Shown: positions 40,306 to 55,709 of the stretch, one piece after another
Position numbering within the stretch: position 1 is the stretch's first letter
Layout: every line of letters begins with the position of its first letter
Source of the DNA: Microbacterium sp. APC 3901
GTDB lineage: Bacteria; Actinomycetota; Actinomycetes; Actinomycetales; Microbacteriaceae
NCBI RefSeq assembly: GCF_030407765.1
Contig: NZ_JASDCU010000005.1
Location: 124,001-188,000, forward strand
Direction of reading: 5' to 3'
DNA length: 64,000 bases
The notes under the pieces: generated by a model
What the model was told of the DNA's origin: nothing
Database searches by the model: none
Seen by the model: the letters and a program-made list of their open reading frames with translations, nothing else
Translations under genes and position numbers: made by a program

Positions 40306-41831
40306 GCGAGCAGGGAGACGCGAAGCGTCGCGACGGTCGTCCGGGCGGGTCGCAGGGCCGAGCGCGCGGGCAGCGCGGCGGTCAGGCCCGGGGTGGTCAG
40401 CCTCAGGCCCAGCGCAGCGACCAGCCTCGCGGGCCGCAGCGCACGGTGCAGCCCGCTCGTCGGGTCGCGTACGACGTGCTGCGAGCGGTCTCCGAGTCGG
40501 ACGCCTACGCCAACCTGATCCTGCCTCCGGCCATCGCCGAGGCTCGCCTCGACCCGCAGGACGCCGCGCTCGCGACGGAGCTCGCATACGGAACCCTCCG
40601 TCGTCGTGGCACCTATGACGCGATCATCTCCGCCGCCGCCGATCGCCCGACGGAGGAGATCGACCCCGCCGTGCTCGACGCGCTGCGGCTGGCCACCCAT
40701 CAGCTGCTCGCCACACGGGTCGCCTCCCACGCAGCCGTGAACGAGTCCGTGAACCTGGTCGCCGCGGCTCAGGGGCGAGGCGCATCGAGCTTCGCGAACG
40801 CCGTGCTGCGCCGGATCTCTCGAGAGACACCGGGGGAGTGGGAGGAGCGCATCGAGAGTTCGGCGCGGTCCGACGATGAGCGTCTCGCACTGCGCTCTGC
40901 CCACCCCGTCTGGGTCATCAGAGCGCTGCGACGCGCTCTGGCGGCCGAGGGGCGCGCCGACGAACTCGACGAGCTCCTCGACGCCGACAACGCCTCACCG
41001 GAGGTGACGCTGGTGGCGCTCCCCGGACTCGCGGAGCCGGGCGAGCCGCGGCGCCCGTACGCTCCGACGGCATACGGATCACCCGGTGGCGATCCGCATC
41101 GTGTGATCGCCTCGACCGGCGGCACGGTTCGGGTCCAGGACGAGGGCTCGCAACTGGTGGCACTCGCACTGACGGCGGCCGCGCCGATCACCTCGGGCGA
41201 GCGCTGGCTCGATCTGTGCGCCGGCCCCGGAGGCAAGACCGCGCTGCTCGCGGCGATCGCCCTCGAGCATGACGTCACGCTCGAGGCCAACGAGGTCATC
41301 CCGACACGAGCACGTCTCGTGCGCAACGCCCTGCGTGCCGTACCGGGTGAGGTCGTCGTGCGCGAGGAGGACGGGCGCTCATTCGGCACCACCCATCCCG
41401 GCGCGTTCGATCGCATCCTCGTCGATGCGCCGTGCACCGGCCTCGGCGCCCTCCGGCGGCGGCCCGAGGCGCGCTGGCGCAAGACCCCTGCCGATGTCGC
41501 CGAGCTCGTGCCGCTGCAGGTCGAACTCCTGCGCTCTGCGCTCGACGCACTCGCTCCGGGCGGCATCGTCGCGTATGTGACCTGCTCGCCGCATCTCGCC
41601 GAGACCACGGGCGTCGTCCAGGAGGCGCTTCGCGGCCGCACCGACGTCGGCGAGATCGATGCGCGTGCCGTGCTCGAGGGTGTGTCCGAGTCACCGATCG
41701 ACCTCGCCGATGACGGTTCGGGCCGGGTGCAGCTGTGGCCGCATCGCCACGGCACGGATGCCATGTTCCTCGCGCTCCTCCAGCGCGACTCCACCGCGCA
41801 GAACGACACGAACTCCGAAGAGAGAGACTAG
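40302..41831 (+). CDS. rsmB: 16S rRNA m5C methyltransferase RsmB
   Basis: A 509-residue enzyme that methylates C967-equivalent of 16S rRNA. A disordered Gln/Arg/Gly-rich start (residues 1-50, GGSQGRARGQRGGQARGGQ) is followed by a NusB-like RNA-binding domain (ARRVAYDVLRAVSESDAYAN). The SAM-binding domain has LDLCAGPGGKTALLAAIA near residue 305. The two Cys motifs are VDAPCTGLGALRRRPEARW and YVTCSPHLAETTGVVQEAL. The ATG at 40302 overlaps the fmt stop. An N-terminal extension is common in actinobacteria. Confidence 0.95.
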   Translation: MSEQGDAKRRDGRPGGSQGRARGQRGGQARGGQPQAQRSDQPRGPQRTVQPARRVAYDVLRAVSESDAYANLILPPAIAEARLDPQDAALATELAYGTLRRRGTYDAIISAAADRPTEEIDPAVLDALRLATHQLLATRVASHAAVNESVNLVAAAQGRGASSFANAVLRRISRETPGEWEERIESSARSDDERLALRSAHPVWVIRALRRALAAEGRADELDELLDADNASPEVTLVALPGLAEPGEPRRPYAPTAYGSPGGDPHRVIASTGGTVRVQDEGSQLVALALTAAAPITSGERWLDLCAGPGGKTALLAAIALEHDVTLEANEVIPTRARLVRNALRAVPGEVVVREEDGRSFGTTHPGAFDRILVDAPCTGLGALRRRPEARWRKTPADVAELVPLQVELLRSALDALAPGGIVAYVTCSPHLAETTGVVQEALRGRTDVGEIDARAVLEGVSESPIDLADDGSGRVQLWPHRHGTDAMFLALLQRDSTAQNDTNSEERD

Positions 41832-41835
41832 AGAC

Positions 41836-42516
41836 GTGGACCTCCCCAGCGCACCGCGCATCAACCCCAGCATCCTCGCTGCCGATTTCGTCAACATGCA
41901 GCGCGATCTCGCCAAGATCGCGACCGCCGACTTCGCGCACGTCGACGTGATGGACAACCACTTCGTACCGAACCTCACGTTCGGTCCGCAGATGGTCGAG
42001 CGAATCCAGGCGACCAGTCCCATCCCGCTCGACGTGCACCTGATGATCACCGAGCCCGAGCGCTGGGCCCCCGCCTACGCCGAGCTGGGGGCCGCCAGCG
42101 TCACCTTCCACCTCGAGGCGGCCGCAGATCCGATCTCACTCGCCCGCACTCTGCGCAGCATCGGGGCCAGGGCGGGCGTCGCGATCAAACCCGACACGCC
42201 GGCCGAGGGTCTCTACAGCGTTCTCGAGGAGTTCGACCAGATCCTCGTGATGACCGTCGAACCCGGGTTCGGCGGGCAGGGATTCATGCCCGAGACCATG
42301 CCGAAGCTGCGTGCTCTCGCCGATGAGGCCAGGCGCCGCGGATCGAACGTCTGGCTCCAGGTCGACGGCGGGATCTCGGATGCGACCATCGAGGCCGCGG
42401 CCGCCGCGGGCGCCGACACGTTCGTGGCAGGATCCGCGGTCTACGGCTCCGACGACGTCGAGGCCGCCGTCACCCGGCTCAGAGACCGCGCCAGAGCCGC
42501 TAGCCTGGAATCGTGA
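41836..42516 (+). CDS. rpe: Ribulose-phosphate 3-epimerase
   Basis: Rpe (226 aa) interconverts ribulose-5-phosphate and xylulose-5-phosphate in the pentose phosphate pathway. It is a TIM barrel with [20 protein letters not shown], the metal/His motif [40 protein letters not shown] and [13 protein letters not shown]. The GTG start lies 4 bases after the rsmB stop. Its 3' end contains the predicted hisE promoter element. Confidence 0.97.
   Translation: MDLPSAPRINPSILAADFVNMQRDLAKIATADFAHVDVMDNHFVPNLTFGPQMVERIQATSPIPLDVHLMITEPERWAPAYAELGAASVTFHLEAAADPISLARTLRSIGARAGVAIKPDTPAEGLYSVLEEFDQILVMTVEPGFGGQGFMPETMPKLRALADEARRRGSNVWLQVDGGISDATIEAAAAAGADTFVAGSAVYGSDDVEAAVTRLRDRARAASLES
42501..42506 (+). 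promoter_or_regulatory. -10 element of hisE, probably leaderless
   Basis: TAGCCT ends 6 bases before the hisE GTG at 42513, inside the last codons of rpe. It is identical in sequence and spacing to the rarA element. Confidence 0.45.
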
Positions 42517-42776
42517 AGACTTTCGACGAGCTGTTCGCCGAGCTCAGCGTCAAGGCCGAGACCCGCCCAGAGGGGTCGGGTACGGTCGCGGAGCTCGACG
42601 GCGGCGTGCACACGATCGGCAAGAAGATCGTCGAGGAGGCCGCCGAAGTCTGGATGGCATCCGAGTACGAATCCGACGAGGCCGCTGCGGAGGAGATCTC
42701 GCAGCTGCTATACCACGTCCAGGTGATGATGATCGCGAAAGGCCTGAGCCTGCAGGACGTCTACCGACATCTGTGA
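42513..42776 (+). CDS. hisE: Phosphoribosyl-ATP diphosphatase
   Basis: HisE (87 aa) hydrolyses phosphoribosyl-ATP, the second step of histidine synthesis. It is an all-alpha MazG-like fold with [20 protein letters not shown] and [20 protein letters not shown]. It begins within the rpe stop region (GTGA overlap) and is followed by hisG after 38 bases, so hisE-hisG-hisF-hisI form one cluster. HisE and HisI are separate proteins here, not fused. Confidence 0.96.
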   Translation: MKTFDELFAELSVKAETRPEGSGTVAELDGGVHTIGKKIVEEAAEVWMASEYESDEAAAEEISQLLYHVQVMMIAKGLSLQDVYRHL

Positions 42777-42814
42777 AGCGCTCCGCCCCACTCGCTTCGA
42801 TCTGAAGGCTTCCC

Positions 42815-43657
42815 ATGCTGCGCATTGCTGTTCCCAACAAGGGCTCTCTCTCCGAGACGGCCGCCGACATGCTCGCGGAGGCCGGCTACGCCGGTCGTCG
42901 TGATCCCAAGACACTCCACGTCGTCGATGCCGACAACGACGTCGAGTTCTTCTACCTCCGCCCCAAGGACATCGCGACCTACGTCGGCTCCGGCGCCATC
43001 GACGTCGGCATCACGGGCCGCGATCTGCTCCTCGACGCCCGTATGCCCGGGGCTCGCGAGATCGAGGCGCTCGGCTTCGCCGGGTCGACCTTCCGCTTCG
43101 CCGCGCCTTCGGGGCGTTACACGGAGGTGTCCGAGCTCGACGGGCTGCGCATCGCGACGTCGTACCCCGGCCTCGTCGACGCGTTCCTCGACGAACGCGG
43201 CATCGCGGTCGATCTCGTGCCGCTCGACGGCGCCGTGGAGTCGGCCGTGCGCCTCGGCGTCGCAGACGCGGTCGCCGATGTCGTCGAGACGGGCACGACG
43301 CTGCGTCAGGCGGGACTCGACGTCTTCGGCCCTGTGATCCTGCAGTCCGAGGCCGTGCTGATCGCCGGCCCGCATGATGCGGAGGGCTCTGACACCCTTC
43401 TGCGTCGCCTGCGCGGCGTGATGGTCGCTCGCCGGTTCGTGATGATCGACTACGACCTGCCGCTGGCTCTCCTCGATGACGCCGTCAAGATCGCGGGCGG
43501 CATCGAGTCGCCCACGGTCTCGCCCCTGCGCGACCCGGAGTGGGTCGCCGTCCGAGTCATGGTCGCACGCGCCCGAGTCAACCCCGTGATGGACGCTCTG
43601 TACGCGCTCGGCGCTCGCGCGATCCTGGTCACGGCGATCCACAACGCGAGGCTCTGA
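42815..43657 (+). CDS. hisG: ATP phosphoribosyltransferase (long form)
   Basis: HisG (280 aa) catalyses the first, feedback-inhibited step of histidine synthesis. Motifs include [20 protein letters not shown] at the start, [34 protein letters not shown], and [20 protein letters not shown], the PRPP loop. The extra C-terminal ~75 residues ([20 protein letters not shown]) are the HisG_C ACT-like regulatory domain, so this is the long form that does not need HisZ. Confidence 0.97.
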   Translation: MLRIAVPNKGSLSETAADMLAEAGYAGRRDPKTLHVVDADNDVEFFYLRPKDIATYVGSGAIDVGITGRDLLLDARMPGAREIEALGFAGSTFRFAAPSGRYTEVSELDGLRIATSYPGLVDAFLDERGIAVDLVPLDGAVESAVRLGVADAVADVVETGTTLRQAGLDVFGPVILQSEAVLIAGPHDAEGSDTLLRRLRGVMVARRFVMIDYDLPLALLDDAVKIAGGIESPTVSPLRDPEWVAVRVMVARARVNPVMDALYALGARAILVTAIHNARL

Positions 43658-44418
43658 TGACGCTCGCGAGTCGCGTCATCCCGTGCCTCGATGTCGCAGA
43701 CGGCCGTGTCGTCAAGGGCGTCAACTTCGAGAACCTCCGCGACATGGGCGACCCCGTCGAGCTCGCACGCCACTACGCGGCGCAGGGCGCAGACGAGATC
43801 ACATTCCTCGACGTCACCGCGACCGTCGATGCCCGTGCCACGACCTACGACGTCGTGCAGCGCACGGCTGAGCAGGTGTTCGTTCCTCTGACGGTCGGCG
43901 GGGGAGTGCGCAGCGTCGACGACGTGGCGCGGCTGCTCTCGGTCGGCGCCGACAAGGTCGGGGTCAACTCCGCCGCGATCGCCCGCCCTGAACTGATCGG
44001 CGAGATCGCCGACCGCTTCGGCGCTCAGGTGCTGGTGCTGTCGCTCGACGTCAAGCGGGCGGCCGGCACGGCCTCCGGTTTCGTGGTCACGACTCACGGC
44101 GGGCGCACGCAGACGACCCTCGATGCGCTCGACTGGGCGCGTGAGGCGGCAGAGCGCGGGGCAGGAGAGCTGCTGGTCAACTCGATCGATGCCGACGGCA
44201 CGCGAGACGGCTTCGACCTCGAACTGGTGAAGCTGATGCGCGAGGCCGCGTCTGTGCCGGTGATCGCGTCGGGCGGCGCCGGCAAGGTCTCCGACTTCGC
44301 TCCGGCCATCAAGGCAGGAGCGGATGCGGTACTGGCGGCCAGCGTGTTCCACACCGGTGCGCTCACGGTCGGCGACGTCAAGGACGCGCTGCGCGCAGAA
44401 GGAGTGATCGTCCGATGA
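43657..44418 (+). CDS. hisF: Imidazole glycerol phosphate synthase subunit HisF
   Basis: HisF (253 aa) is the cyclase half of IGP synthase and forms IGP and AICAR from PRFAR and ammonia. The barrel has [19 protein letters not shown] with the catalytic Asp, [20 protein letters not shown], and a second Asp in [20 protein letters not shown]. The ATG at 43657 overlaps the hisG stop by one base. The glutaminase partner hisH is not in the window. Confidence 0.97.
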   Translation: MTLASRVIPCLDVADGRVVKGVNFENLRDMGDPVELARHYAAQGADEITFLDVTATVDARATTYDVVQRTAEQVFVPLTVGGGVRSVDDVARLLSVGADKVGVNSAAIARPELIGEIADRFGAQVLVLSLDVKRAAGTASGFVVTTHGGRTQTTLDALDWAREAAERGAGELLVNSIDADGTRDGFDLELVKLMREAASVPVIASGGAGKVSDFAPAIKAGADAVLAASVFHTGALTVGDVKDALRAEGVIVR

Positions 44419-44774
44419 GCGATGTCGAGGCGCGTATCGCCCAGGTCGCCTTCAACGACGACGGCCTCGCACCGGTGATCGTGCAGCAGTGGGACTCGGC
44501 TGAGGTCCTCATGCTGGCGTGGGTCGATGCCGAAGCGCTGCGCCGAACCCTCACGACGGGCCGCGCGGTGTACTGGTCGCGCTCCCGTCAGGAGTACTGG
44601 CGCAAGGGAGACACCTCCGGGCACGTCCAGGTGGTGCACGAGGCGAGACTCGACTGCGACGGTGACGCGATCCTGCTGCGAGTCGACCAGACCGGCCCCG
44701 CCTGCCACACCGGCACCCGGACCTGCTTCGACACGACGGACCTGCATGCCGTCGAGGGGAGCTCGGCCGAGTGA
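44415..44774 (+). CDS. hisI: Phosphoribosyl-AMP cyclohydrolase
   Basis: HisI (119 aa) opens the adenine ring of PR-AMP, the third step of histidine synthesis. The signature region is [40 protein letters not shown], the acidic metal site [13 protein letters not shown] and the Zn cysteines in [10 protein letters not shown]. It overlaps hisF and is itself overlapped by the Trp-associated membrane protein gene. Confidence 0.97.
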   Translation: MSDVEARIAQVAFNDDGLAPVIVQQWDSAEVLMLAWVDAEALRRTLTTGRAVYWSRSRQEYWRKGDTSGHVQVVHEARLDCDGDAILLRVDQTGPACHTGTRTCFDTTDLHAVEGSSAE

Positions 44775-45361
44775 GTTTCGTGCAGAGAGGTCGGTCGATC
44801 GCCGTCTCCGGCTTCCTCCTCTCCGGTGCGATCGGGATCATCTCGTCGACCCAGACGTGGCTCACGGTCGCACGCGCCGATGCCGGGGAGGCGATCCTCG
44901 TGCCCGGCGCGTCGGCCCTGCCGCTGCTCGCTCCGCTGAGCCTCGCGGTCCTGGCGCTCGGCATCGCGCTCTCGATCGTCGGCCCTGTGATGCGACTCGT
45001 GTTCGGCGTGCTCGCCACCGCAGCCTCGCTCTTCCTCGGCTGGACGACTCTGCAGCTGCTCCTGACCGCGCCGCTGAGCGCTGTCGGCCCCACCGTCACG
45101 GAGACCACGGGGCTCGCAGGCAGCGCGGCGATCGCCGATGTCGTCGCCGGAATCGAGCTCTCGGCCTGGCCCGTGATGACGCTCGTCGGCTGGGTCATCC
45201 TGCTGGCGGCGTCTCTCGTCGTGCTCCTCACCTGGCGACGCTGGAAACGCGGAGGACGCCGTTACCGCACCGACGCCGCACATGTCGACTCGACCGCGGG
45301 GCCTGTCGACGCGATCGATTCGTGGGATGACCTGTCTCGCGGAACCGACCCGACACGATGA
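44771..45361 (+). CDS. Trp biosynthesis-associated membrane protein
   Basis: A 196-residue membrane protein with about four helices (for example [60 protein letters not shown] and [20 protein letters not shown]) and an acidic C-terminal tail. It matches the Trp_oprn_chp family that accompanies trp genes in actinobacteria. Its function is not established. The GTG start overlaps the hisI stop (GTGA). The position normally held by trpE, between hisI and this gene, is empty. Confidence 0.88.
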   Translation: MSFVQRGRSIAVSGFLLSGAIGIISSTQTWLTVARADAGEAILVPGASALPLLAPLSLAVLALGIALSIVGPVMRLVFGVLATAASLFLGWTTLQLLLTAPLSAVGPTVTETTGLAGSAAIADVVAGIELSAWPVMTLVGWVILLAASLVVLLTWRRWKRGGRRYRTDAAHVDSTAGPVDAIDSWDDLSRGTDPTR

Positions 45362-45367
45362 CCCCGA

Positions 45368-45373
45368 TAGACT
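45368..45373 (+). promoter_or_regulatory. -10 element before the HGxxPAAW/trpC-trpB-trpA unit
   Basis: TAGACT lies 7 bases after the preceding stop, with CCGACC 17 bases upstream as a weak -35. It predicts a start near 45380 and a leader of about 30 bases with GGAGGA before the ATG at 45410. Confidence 0.45.
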
Positions 45374-45409
45374 TGACCCGAACCAGCACGTCGTCCCCCG
45401 GAGGAGACC

Positions 45410-45655
45410 ATGACCAACCCGATCGCTGACCCCGGCCACGGACACTCGCCTGCCGCATGGACGGGCGTCATCATCATGCTCGCCGGCTTCACGATCGGCA
45501 CGCTGGCATTCTGCCTCGCCGAGTTCAGCCCCGTGTGGGTCGCACTGATCTGGGTGGGTGCCGCGATCGTTCCGATCGGCGCGCTCGTGGGCTGGCTGCT
45601 CTCGCGCGCCGGCTACGGCGTGAAGGGCCCCAAGTACTCGCCGAAGGCGCACTAA
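45410..45655 (+). CDS. HGxxPAAW family small membrane protein
   Basis: An 81-residue two-helix membrane protein with the family motif HGHSPAAWTGVIIMLAGF near residues 9-26 and a second helix WVALIWVGAAIVPIGALVGW. It is regularly found beside trp genes in Microbacteriaceae. Its function is unknown. It has a strong GGAGGA ribosome binding site, and trpC starts on its stop codon (TAATG), so the two are translationally coupled. Confidence 0.92.
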   Translation: MTNPIADPGHGHSPAAWTGVIIMLAGFTIGTLAFCLAEFSPVWVALIWVGAAIVPIGALVGWLLSRAGYGVKGPKYSPKAH

Positions 45656-46428
45656 TGGTGCTCGCCGACCTCACGGCCGGCGCAGTCGCAGACGCTGAAC
45701 GTCGCGCCCTGACCCGGCCGCTCGCCGACGTCGAGCGCGATGCTCTCGCGCGCCCCGCCGCAAAGGATGCGCTCGCGTTCCTCGCTCCCGCCGAGCGCGT
45801 GAAGATCATCGCCGAGGTGAAGCGCGCGAGCCCGTCGCGCGGCGCTCTTGCCGAGATCCCCGACCCGGCACTCCAGGCCTCGCTGTATGAGACGGGCGGC
45901 GCGTCGGCGATCAGCGTCCTCACCGAGGAGCGTCGCTTCGGCGGCAGCCTCGCCGATCTCGAGGCCGTCACGGCCCGCGTGTCGCTGCCTGTGCTGCGCA
46001 AGGACTTCATCGCGAACCGATACCAGGTGCTCGAAGCGCGAGCGGCCGGTGCCGACCTCGTGCTGCTGATCGTCGCCGGGCTCGAGCCGCACGTGCTCCG
46101 TGACCTGTTCGGCTTCATCACCGAGCTCGGCATGACTCCGCTCGTCGAGACGCACTCGGCCGACGAGCTCGAGGTCGCGATCGACCTCGGGGCACCGTTG
46201 ATCGGCGTCAACGCCCGCGATCTGACGACACTCGAGCTCGACCGCGACCTGTTCGGCCGTCTCGTCGACCGCATCCCCGACTCCGCCGTCAAGATCGCCG
46301 AGTCCGCGGTCCTCACCCCTGCAGACGTCACGCACTACCGCTCCGCGGGTGCTGACGTCGTCCTGATCGGGGAGGCGCTCGTCACGGGCGACCCGGTCGC
46401 CACACTCAAGAGCTTCCTGGAGGCGTGA
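45655..46428 (+). CDS. trpC: Indole-3-glycerol phosphate synthase
   Basis: TrpC (257 aa) turns CdRP into indole-3-glycerol phosphate. The barrel has [20 protein letters not shown] with the catalytic Lys, [40 protein letters not shown] and [20 protein letters not shown]. The ATG at 45655 overlaps the previous stop. trpF is not fused to it. Confidence 0.97.
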   Translation: MVLADLTAGAVADAERRALTRPLADVERDALARPAAKDALAFLAPAERVKIIAEVKRASPSRGALAEIPDPALQASLYETGGASAISVLTEERRFGGSLADLEAVTARVSLPVLRKDFIANRYQVLEARAAGADLVLLIVAGLEPHVLRDLFGFITELGMTPLVETHSADELEVAIDLGAPLIGVNARDLTTLELDRDLFGRLVDRIPDSAVKIAESAVLTPADVTHYRSAGADVVLIGEALVTGDPVATLKSFLEA

Positions 46429-47696
46429 TGAGCCTGCGAGATCAGCATGGTCCCCTGTTCGGCGAATACGGCGGGCGATACATGCCCGAGTCGCTTGTCG
46501 CCGCGATCGACGAGCTCTCCGCCGCCTACGCGGAAGCGATCGTCGACCCGGCGTTCCGCGACGAGCTGGCCTCCCTGCTCAGCTCGTACGCCGGGCGTCC
46601 GTCTCCGCTGACCGAGGTCGCCCGGTTCGCCGAGCACGCCGGCGGGGCGCGAGTCTTCCTCAAGCGGGAGGATCTCAACCACACCGGCTCGCACAAGATC
46701 AACAACGTGCTCGGCCAGGCGCTGCTGACCAAGCGCCTCGGCAAGAAGCGCGTGATCGCCGAGACGGGAGCGGGCCAGCACGGCGTCGCCACGGCGACGG
46801 CCGCGGCTCTGTTCGGCCTCGAGTGCACGATCTACATGGGTGAGGTCGACACCGAGCGCCAGGCGCTGAACGTCGCGCGAATGCGGCTGCTGGGCGCGGA
46901 GGTCGTCGCTGTGACCTCCGGCTCCCGCACCCTGAAGGATGCGATCAACGACGCCTACCGCGACTGGGTCGCCTCGGTCGAGACCACCAACTACATCTTC
47001 GGCACCGCCGCGGGCCCGCACCCGTTCCCCGCTATGGTCCGCGATTTCCAGAAGATCATCGGCGAAGAGGCTCGACAGCAGCTGCTCGACGAGGTCGGGC
47101 GTCTGCCCGACGCGGTCATCGCCTGTGTCGGAGGCGGCTCGAACGCGATCGGCATGTTCGATGCGTTCCTCGACGACGAGGGCGTGAAGCTCTACGGCGT
47201 CGAGGCTGCCGGAGATGGCGTCGACTCCCCGCGGCATGCCGCATCGATCGAACGTGGTCGCCCCGGCATCCTGCACGGCGCCAAGACCTACGTCCTCCAG
47301 GACGAGGACGGTCAGACCGTCGAGTCGCACTCGATCTCGGCCGGTCTCGACTACCCTGGCGTCGGCCCTGAGCACTCCTGGCTCGCCGACATCGGCCGTG
47401 CCGAGTACATTCCTGCGACCGACGACGAGGCCATGCAGGCCCTGCGTCTGCTGAGCCGCACCGAGGGCATCATCCCGGCCATCGAGTCCGCGCATGCCCT
47501 GGCCGGCGCACTCCGCCTCGGTCGCGACCTCGGACCGGATGCCGTTCTGGCGATCTGTCTCTCGGGGCGCGGCGACAAGGACATGGACACGGCTGCCCGG
47601 TACTTCGACCTCTACGACGCCGAGGCACTCGCTCACGATGTCGAAGAGGAGAGCGACGCCGAGGCAGCCGCGTCGAAGGGGGAGCCGGAACTGTGA
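46428..47696 (+). CDS. trpB: Tryptophan synthase beta subunit
   Basis: TrpB (422 aa) is the PLP enzyme that joins indole and serine. The PLP Lys lies in [20 protein letters not shown] near residue 87. [20 protein letters not shown] and the phosphate-cup motif [20 protein letters not shown] are intact. It begins either at ATG 46428 or GTG 46425. The ATG is preferred because it leaves 4 bases after GGAGG. The extra Glu/Ala-rich tail ([17 protein letters not shown]) is a species-specific extension. Confidence 0.97.
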   Translation: MSLRDQHGPLFGEYGGRYMPESLVAAIDELSAAYAEAIVDPAFRDELASLLSSYAGRPSPLTEVARFAEHAGGARVFLKREDLNHTGSHKINNVLGQALLTKRLGKKRVIAETGAGQHGVATATAAALFGLECTIYMGEVDTERQALNVARMRLLGAEVVAVTSGSRTLKDAINDAYRDWVASVETTNYIFGTAAGPHPFPAMVRDFQKIIGEEARQQLLDEVGRLPDAVIACVGGGSNAIGMFDAFLDDEGVKLYGVEAAGDGVDSPRHAASIERGRPGILHGAKTYVLQDEDGQTVESHSISAGLDYPGVGPEHSWLADIGRAEYIPATDDEAMQALRLLSRTEGIIPAIESAHALAGALRLGRDLGPDAVLAICLSGRGDKDMDTAARYFDLYDAEALAHDVEEESDAEAAASKGEPEL

Positions 47697-48496
47697 GCCG
47701 CGTGGAACAGGCGATCGCCGCAGCCCACGAGGCCGGTCGCAGCGCCTTCGTCGGATACCTCCCGGTCGGGTTCCCCGATCTCGAGACCAGCATCCAGGCC
47801 GCGATCGCCCTCGCCGAGAACGGCGTCGACATCATCGAGCTCGGCCCGCCCTACAGCGACCCGGTCATGGACGGCGCGGTGATCCAGGAAGCCACCACCG
47901 CTGCGCTCGCGAACGGGTTCAAGATGAAGGACCTCTTCACCGCCGTGCGTGCGATCACCGCAGCGACCGATGTGCCCGTGCTGGTCATGACGTACTGGAA
48001 CCCCGTGTTCCAGTACGGAGTCGATCGTTACGCCGATGATCTGCTCGCCGCCGGGGGCGCCGGGCTCATCACCCCCGACATCACCCCGGAGGTCGCAGGG
48101 GAGTGGATCGCCGCGAGTGAGCGCACCGGCCTCGACCGTGTCTTCCTCGCTGCCCCCACCTCGTCGGACGAACGCCTCGAGCTCGTCGTGAAATCCTCGA
48201 CCGGCTTCGTCTACACCGTCTCCACGATGGGCATCACCGGTGAGCGCACCGAGCTCGACCGGGCTGCGCGCACCCTGGTCGGTCGCCTGCGCGAGCACGG
48301 CGATGTCCGTGCCTGCGTCGGCATCGGCATCTCGACCGCCGAGCAGATCGCCGGAGTCTCCGAATACGCGGACGGCGCGATCGTCGGCACCGCACTGGTC
48401 CGCGCCCTCCGGGACGGCGGCATCCCCGCCCTCGCAGAGGTCACCCGAAACCTGGCGGTCGGCACGTCGTCGGCACGCCCCGTACACGAGAACTAG
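47693..48496 (+). CDS. trpA: Tryptophan synthase alpha subunit
   Basis: TrpA (267 aa) cleaves indole-3-glycerol phosphate and passes indole to TrpB. Catalytic motifs: [20 protein letters not shown] with the catalytic Asp, [40 protein letters not shown], and phosphate-binding [15 protein letters not shown] overlaps the trpB stop. In this copy the usual ELG(V/I)PFSDP reads ELGPPYSDP. Confidence 0.97.
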   Translation: MSRVEQAIAAAHEAGRSAFVGYLPVGFPDLETSIQAAIALAENGVDIIELGPPYSDPVMDGAVIQEATTAALANGFKMKDLFTAVRAITAATDVPVLVMTYWNPVFQYGVDRYADDLLAAGGAGLITPDITPEVAGEWIAASERTGLDRVFLAAPTSSDERLELVVKSSTGFVYTVSTMGITGERTELDRAARTLVGRLREHGDVRACVGIGISTAEQIAGVSEYADGAIVGTALVRALRDGGIPALAEVTRNLAVGTSSARPVHEN

Positions 48497-48499
48497 AAT
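48494..48499 (+). promoter_or_regulatory. -10 element of lgt, probably leaderless
   Basis: TAGAAT begins on the trpA stop codon and ends 7 bases before the lgt ATG at 48507. Confidence 0.5.
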
Positions 48500-48506
48500 C
48501 GCACTC

Positions 48507-49535
48507 ATGTCCCTCGCGCTTCACAGCACCTTCACCGGCGTGCTCGCCAGCATCCCGAGTCCCACGGTCTCCTACATCGACCTCGGCCCCCTCCGGATCC
48601 ACTTCTACGCGCTCTGCATCATCGCCGGCATCATCGCCGCGGTCCTGCTGACCAACCACCGCCTCACCAGGCGTGGGGCGGAGCCGTGGGTCGTGATCGA
48701 CATCTCGATCCTCGCTGTTCCGCTCGCCATCATCGGGGCGCGCATCTTCCACGTCCTCACCCACCCGAACTTCTACTTCGGCGAGGGCAGGAACACCTGG
48801 AACCCGTTCGAGCCGGGGTCGGTCTGGGCGATCTGGGAGGGCGGCATCGCCATCTTCGGCGCACTCATCGGTGGAGCCGTGGGCGCGTACCTCGGATGCC
48901 GCTGGACCGGCATCCGCTTCTGGACCTTCGCGGATGCGCTGGCGCCGGGACTGCTGCTCGCGCAGGCCATGGGCCGTTTCGGCAACTGGTTCAACAACGA
49001 GCTCTACGGGCTTCCGACCGACCTGCCGTGGGGTCTCGAGATCCCCTCTGACAACTCGGCGTTCCCTCCGGGGCTTCCCGAGGGCACGCTCTTCCACCCG
49101 ACCTTCCTCTATGAGGTGCTCTGGAACGGCCTCGGCGTGATCGTCCTCCTCTGGCTGAGCCGCAAGGCGACCGCATTCCAGTGGGGCAGGCTCTTCGCGA
49201 TCTACCTCATCTGGTACAGCGCCGGACGAGTGGTCTGGGAGTCGATCCGCATCGATCCGAGCGAGATCCTCCTGGGTCTCCGCAGCAACGTCTGGGCCGC
49301 GATCATCGGCATCGTCGTCGGTCTCGCGATCCTCATCGTGCAGTCGCGCCGTCACCCCGGGCTCGAGCCGTCACCGTATCAGCCCGGTCGCGGCCGGAAG
49401 GATCTCGACGCTGATGTAGAATCGCAGAACAATCCCTCCGATTTCGTGGACGTGAGTGAGCCTCCGTCCGAAGAGGTCGCCGCAGGAGCCAGCGCCACAA
49501 GCACCGCTCCCACGGACACCGAAGGCGCTCGATAG
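48507..49535 (+). CDS. lgt: Prolipoprotein diacylglyceryl transferase
   Basis: Lgt (342 aa) attaches diacylglycerol to the lipobox Cys of prolipoproteins in the cytoplasmic membrane. It is a multi-pass protein with the Lgt signature GRFGNWFNNELYGLPTDLPW near residue 156. FHPTFLYEVLWNGLGVIVLL and DPSEILLGLRSNVWAAIIGI are conserved. The C-terminal ~70 residues are a polar acidic tail. The ATG at 48507 was chosen from homology and the -10 spacing. Confidence 0.95.
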   Translation: MSLALHSTFTGVLASIPSPTVSYIDLGPLRIHFYALCIIAGIIAAVLLTNHRLTRRGAEPWVVIDISILAVPLAIIGARIFHVLTHPNFYFGEGRNTWNPFEPGSVWAIWEGGIAIFGALIGGAVGAYLGCRWTGIRFWTFADALAPGLLLAQAMGRFGNWFNNELYGLPTDLPWGLEIPSDNSAFPPGLPEGTLFHPTFLYEVLWNGLGVIVLLWLSRKATAFQWGRLFAIYLIWYSAGRVVWESIRIDPSEILLGLRSNVWAAIIGIVVGLAILIVQSRRHPGLEPSPYQPGRGRKDLDADVESQNNPSDFVDVSEPPSEEVAAGASATSTAPTDTEGAR

Positions 49536-49616
49536 CCGACCGGTCCGTGCGGACCCCATCACATCCACCCGGCCAATGACGTCCCCGGGTCAGCTGCAGA
49601 TCTGAGGACGGTACTG

Positions 49617-54186
<4,570 letters not shown>

Positions 54187-54194
<8 letters not shown>

Positions 54195-55653
54195 TCCCAA
54201 AGGTTTTCTGAAGGTCACCGAGCGTGAGCTTCCGAAGCGTCGTCCGGTGCCGGTGCGCATCATGGACTGGAAAGAGGTCTACGAGGCCGGCGATCAAGCG
54301 GTCCTGAAGCGTCAGGCCGGACGCTGCATGGACTGTGGCGTGCCGTTCTGCCACCAGGGCTGCCCACTGGGCAACCTGATCCCCGAGTGGAACGACCTCA
54401 CCTGGCGCGGCGAAGGGCGTGCGGCGATCGATCGCCTGCACGCGACCAACAACTTCCCGGAGTTCACGGGTCGTCTGTGCCCCGCTCCGTGCGAGAGCTC
54501 GTGCGTGCTCGGCATCAACCAGCCGGCGGTCACGATCAAGCAGATCGAGGTCTCGATCATCGACGAGGCCTTCGCCAAGGGCTGGGTCGAGCCGCAGCCG
54601 CCTGCTCGGCTCACCGGCAAGACGGTCGCCGTCGTGGGCTCCGGTCCCGCTGGACTGGCGGCGGCGCAGCAGCTCACGCGAGCGGGGCACACGGTCGCGG
54701 TCTTCGAGCGCGATGACCGCATCGGCGGTCTGCTGCGCTATGGCATCCCCGACTTCAAGATGGAGAAGGGGCAGCTCGAATCGCGCCTTCGCCAGATGCA
54801 GGAGGAGGGGACGAGATTCCGTGCCGGAGTGGAGATCGGCAAGGACATCTCGTGGTCCGACCTCCGCGCCCGCTACGACGCCGTCGTGATCGCCACCGGA
54901 TCCACGATTCCCCGCGATCTGTCGATCCCGGGCCGCGATCTCGACGGAGTGCACTTCGCGATGGAGTACCTCGTCGAGTCCAACCACGCGGTGGCCGGAG
55001 ACAAGGTCCCCGAGCAGATCACCGCCGAGGGCAAGCACGTCATCGTGATCGGCGGCGGCGACACCGGTGCTGACTGCATCGGAACCGCACACCGTCAGGG
55101 CGCGATCAGCGTCACGAACCTCGCTATCGGCAAGCAGCCGGGAACCGAGCGACCCGGTCACCAGCCCTGGCCGATGATGCCGACGCTCTTCGAGGTCTCC
55201 TCCGCTCATGAAGAGGGCGGTGAGCGCGTCTTCCTCGCCTCGACCGTCGAGTTCCTCTCCAACGATGTCGGGGAGGTCCGTGCTCTGCGCGTCGCCGAGA
55301 CCGAGTTCATCGACGGCCGCCGCGTGCCCAAGAGCGGCACCGAGCGCGAGATCCCCGCGGACCTCGTGCTGATCGCGATGGGCTTCACCGGACCGGAGCA
55401 GGACGGCTACACCGAGGACACGCTTCCGCAGGTCACCGACCGGGGCGCCTTCCGGCGTGATGACAGCTACGAGTCGACCGTTCCCGGTGTCTTCGTCGCC
55501 GGCGATGCCGGCCGCGGGCAGTCCCTCATCGTGTGGGCGATCGCGGAGGGTCGTGCGGCTGCGGCGAACGTCGATCGATTCCTCATGGGCACGACCGTCC
55601 TGCCCGAGCCTGTGCGACCGCATGAAGTCGCTATCGGTCTCCAGCCCGCGTAG
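54187..55653 (+). CDS. gltD: Glutamate synthase small subunit
   Basis: GltD (488 aa) feeds electrons from NADPH via FAD to GltB. The N-terminal [4Fe-4S] cysteines occur in [17 protein letters not shown] and [13 protein letters not shown], about residues 42-105. The FAD motif is [20 protein letters not shown] near residue 147, the NADPH motif [20 protein letters not shown] near residue 287, and the C-terminal FAD motif [20 protein letters not shown]. It overlaps the gltB end by 8 bases. Confidence 0.97.
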
Positions 55654-55709
55654 GCTGAGCCGCGGCACCGTCGCCTGATTTCCATCCCCCACTACCCTGG
55701 AGCAATCTG

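Noticed and set aside
49542-49555. GGTCC/GGACC small hairpin after lgt
   Set aside because: A five-base stem is too weak to call a terminator in this sequence context.
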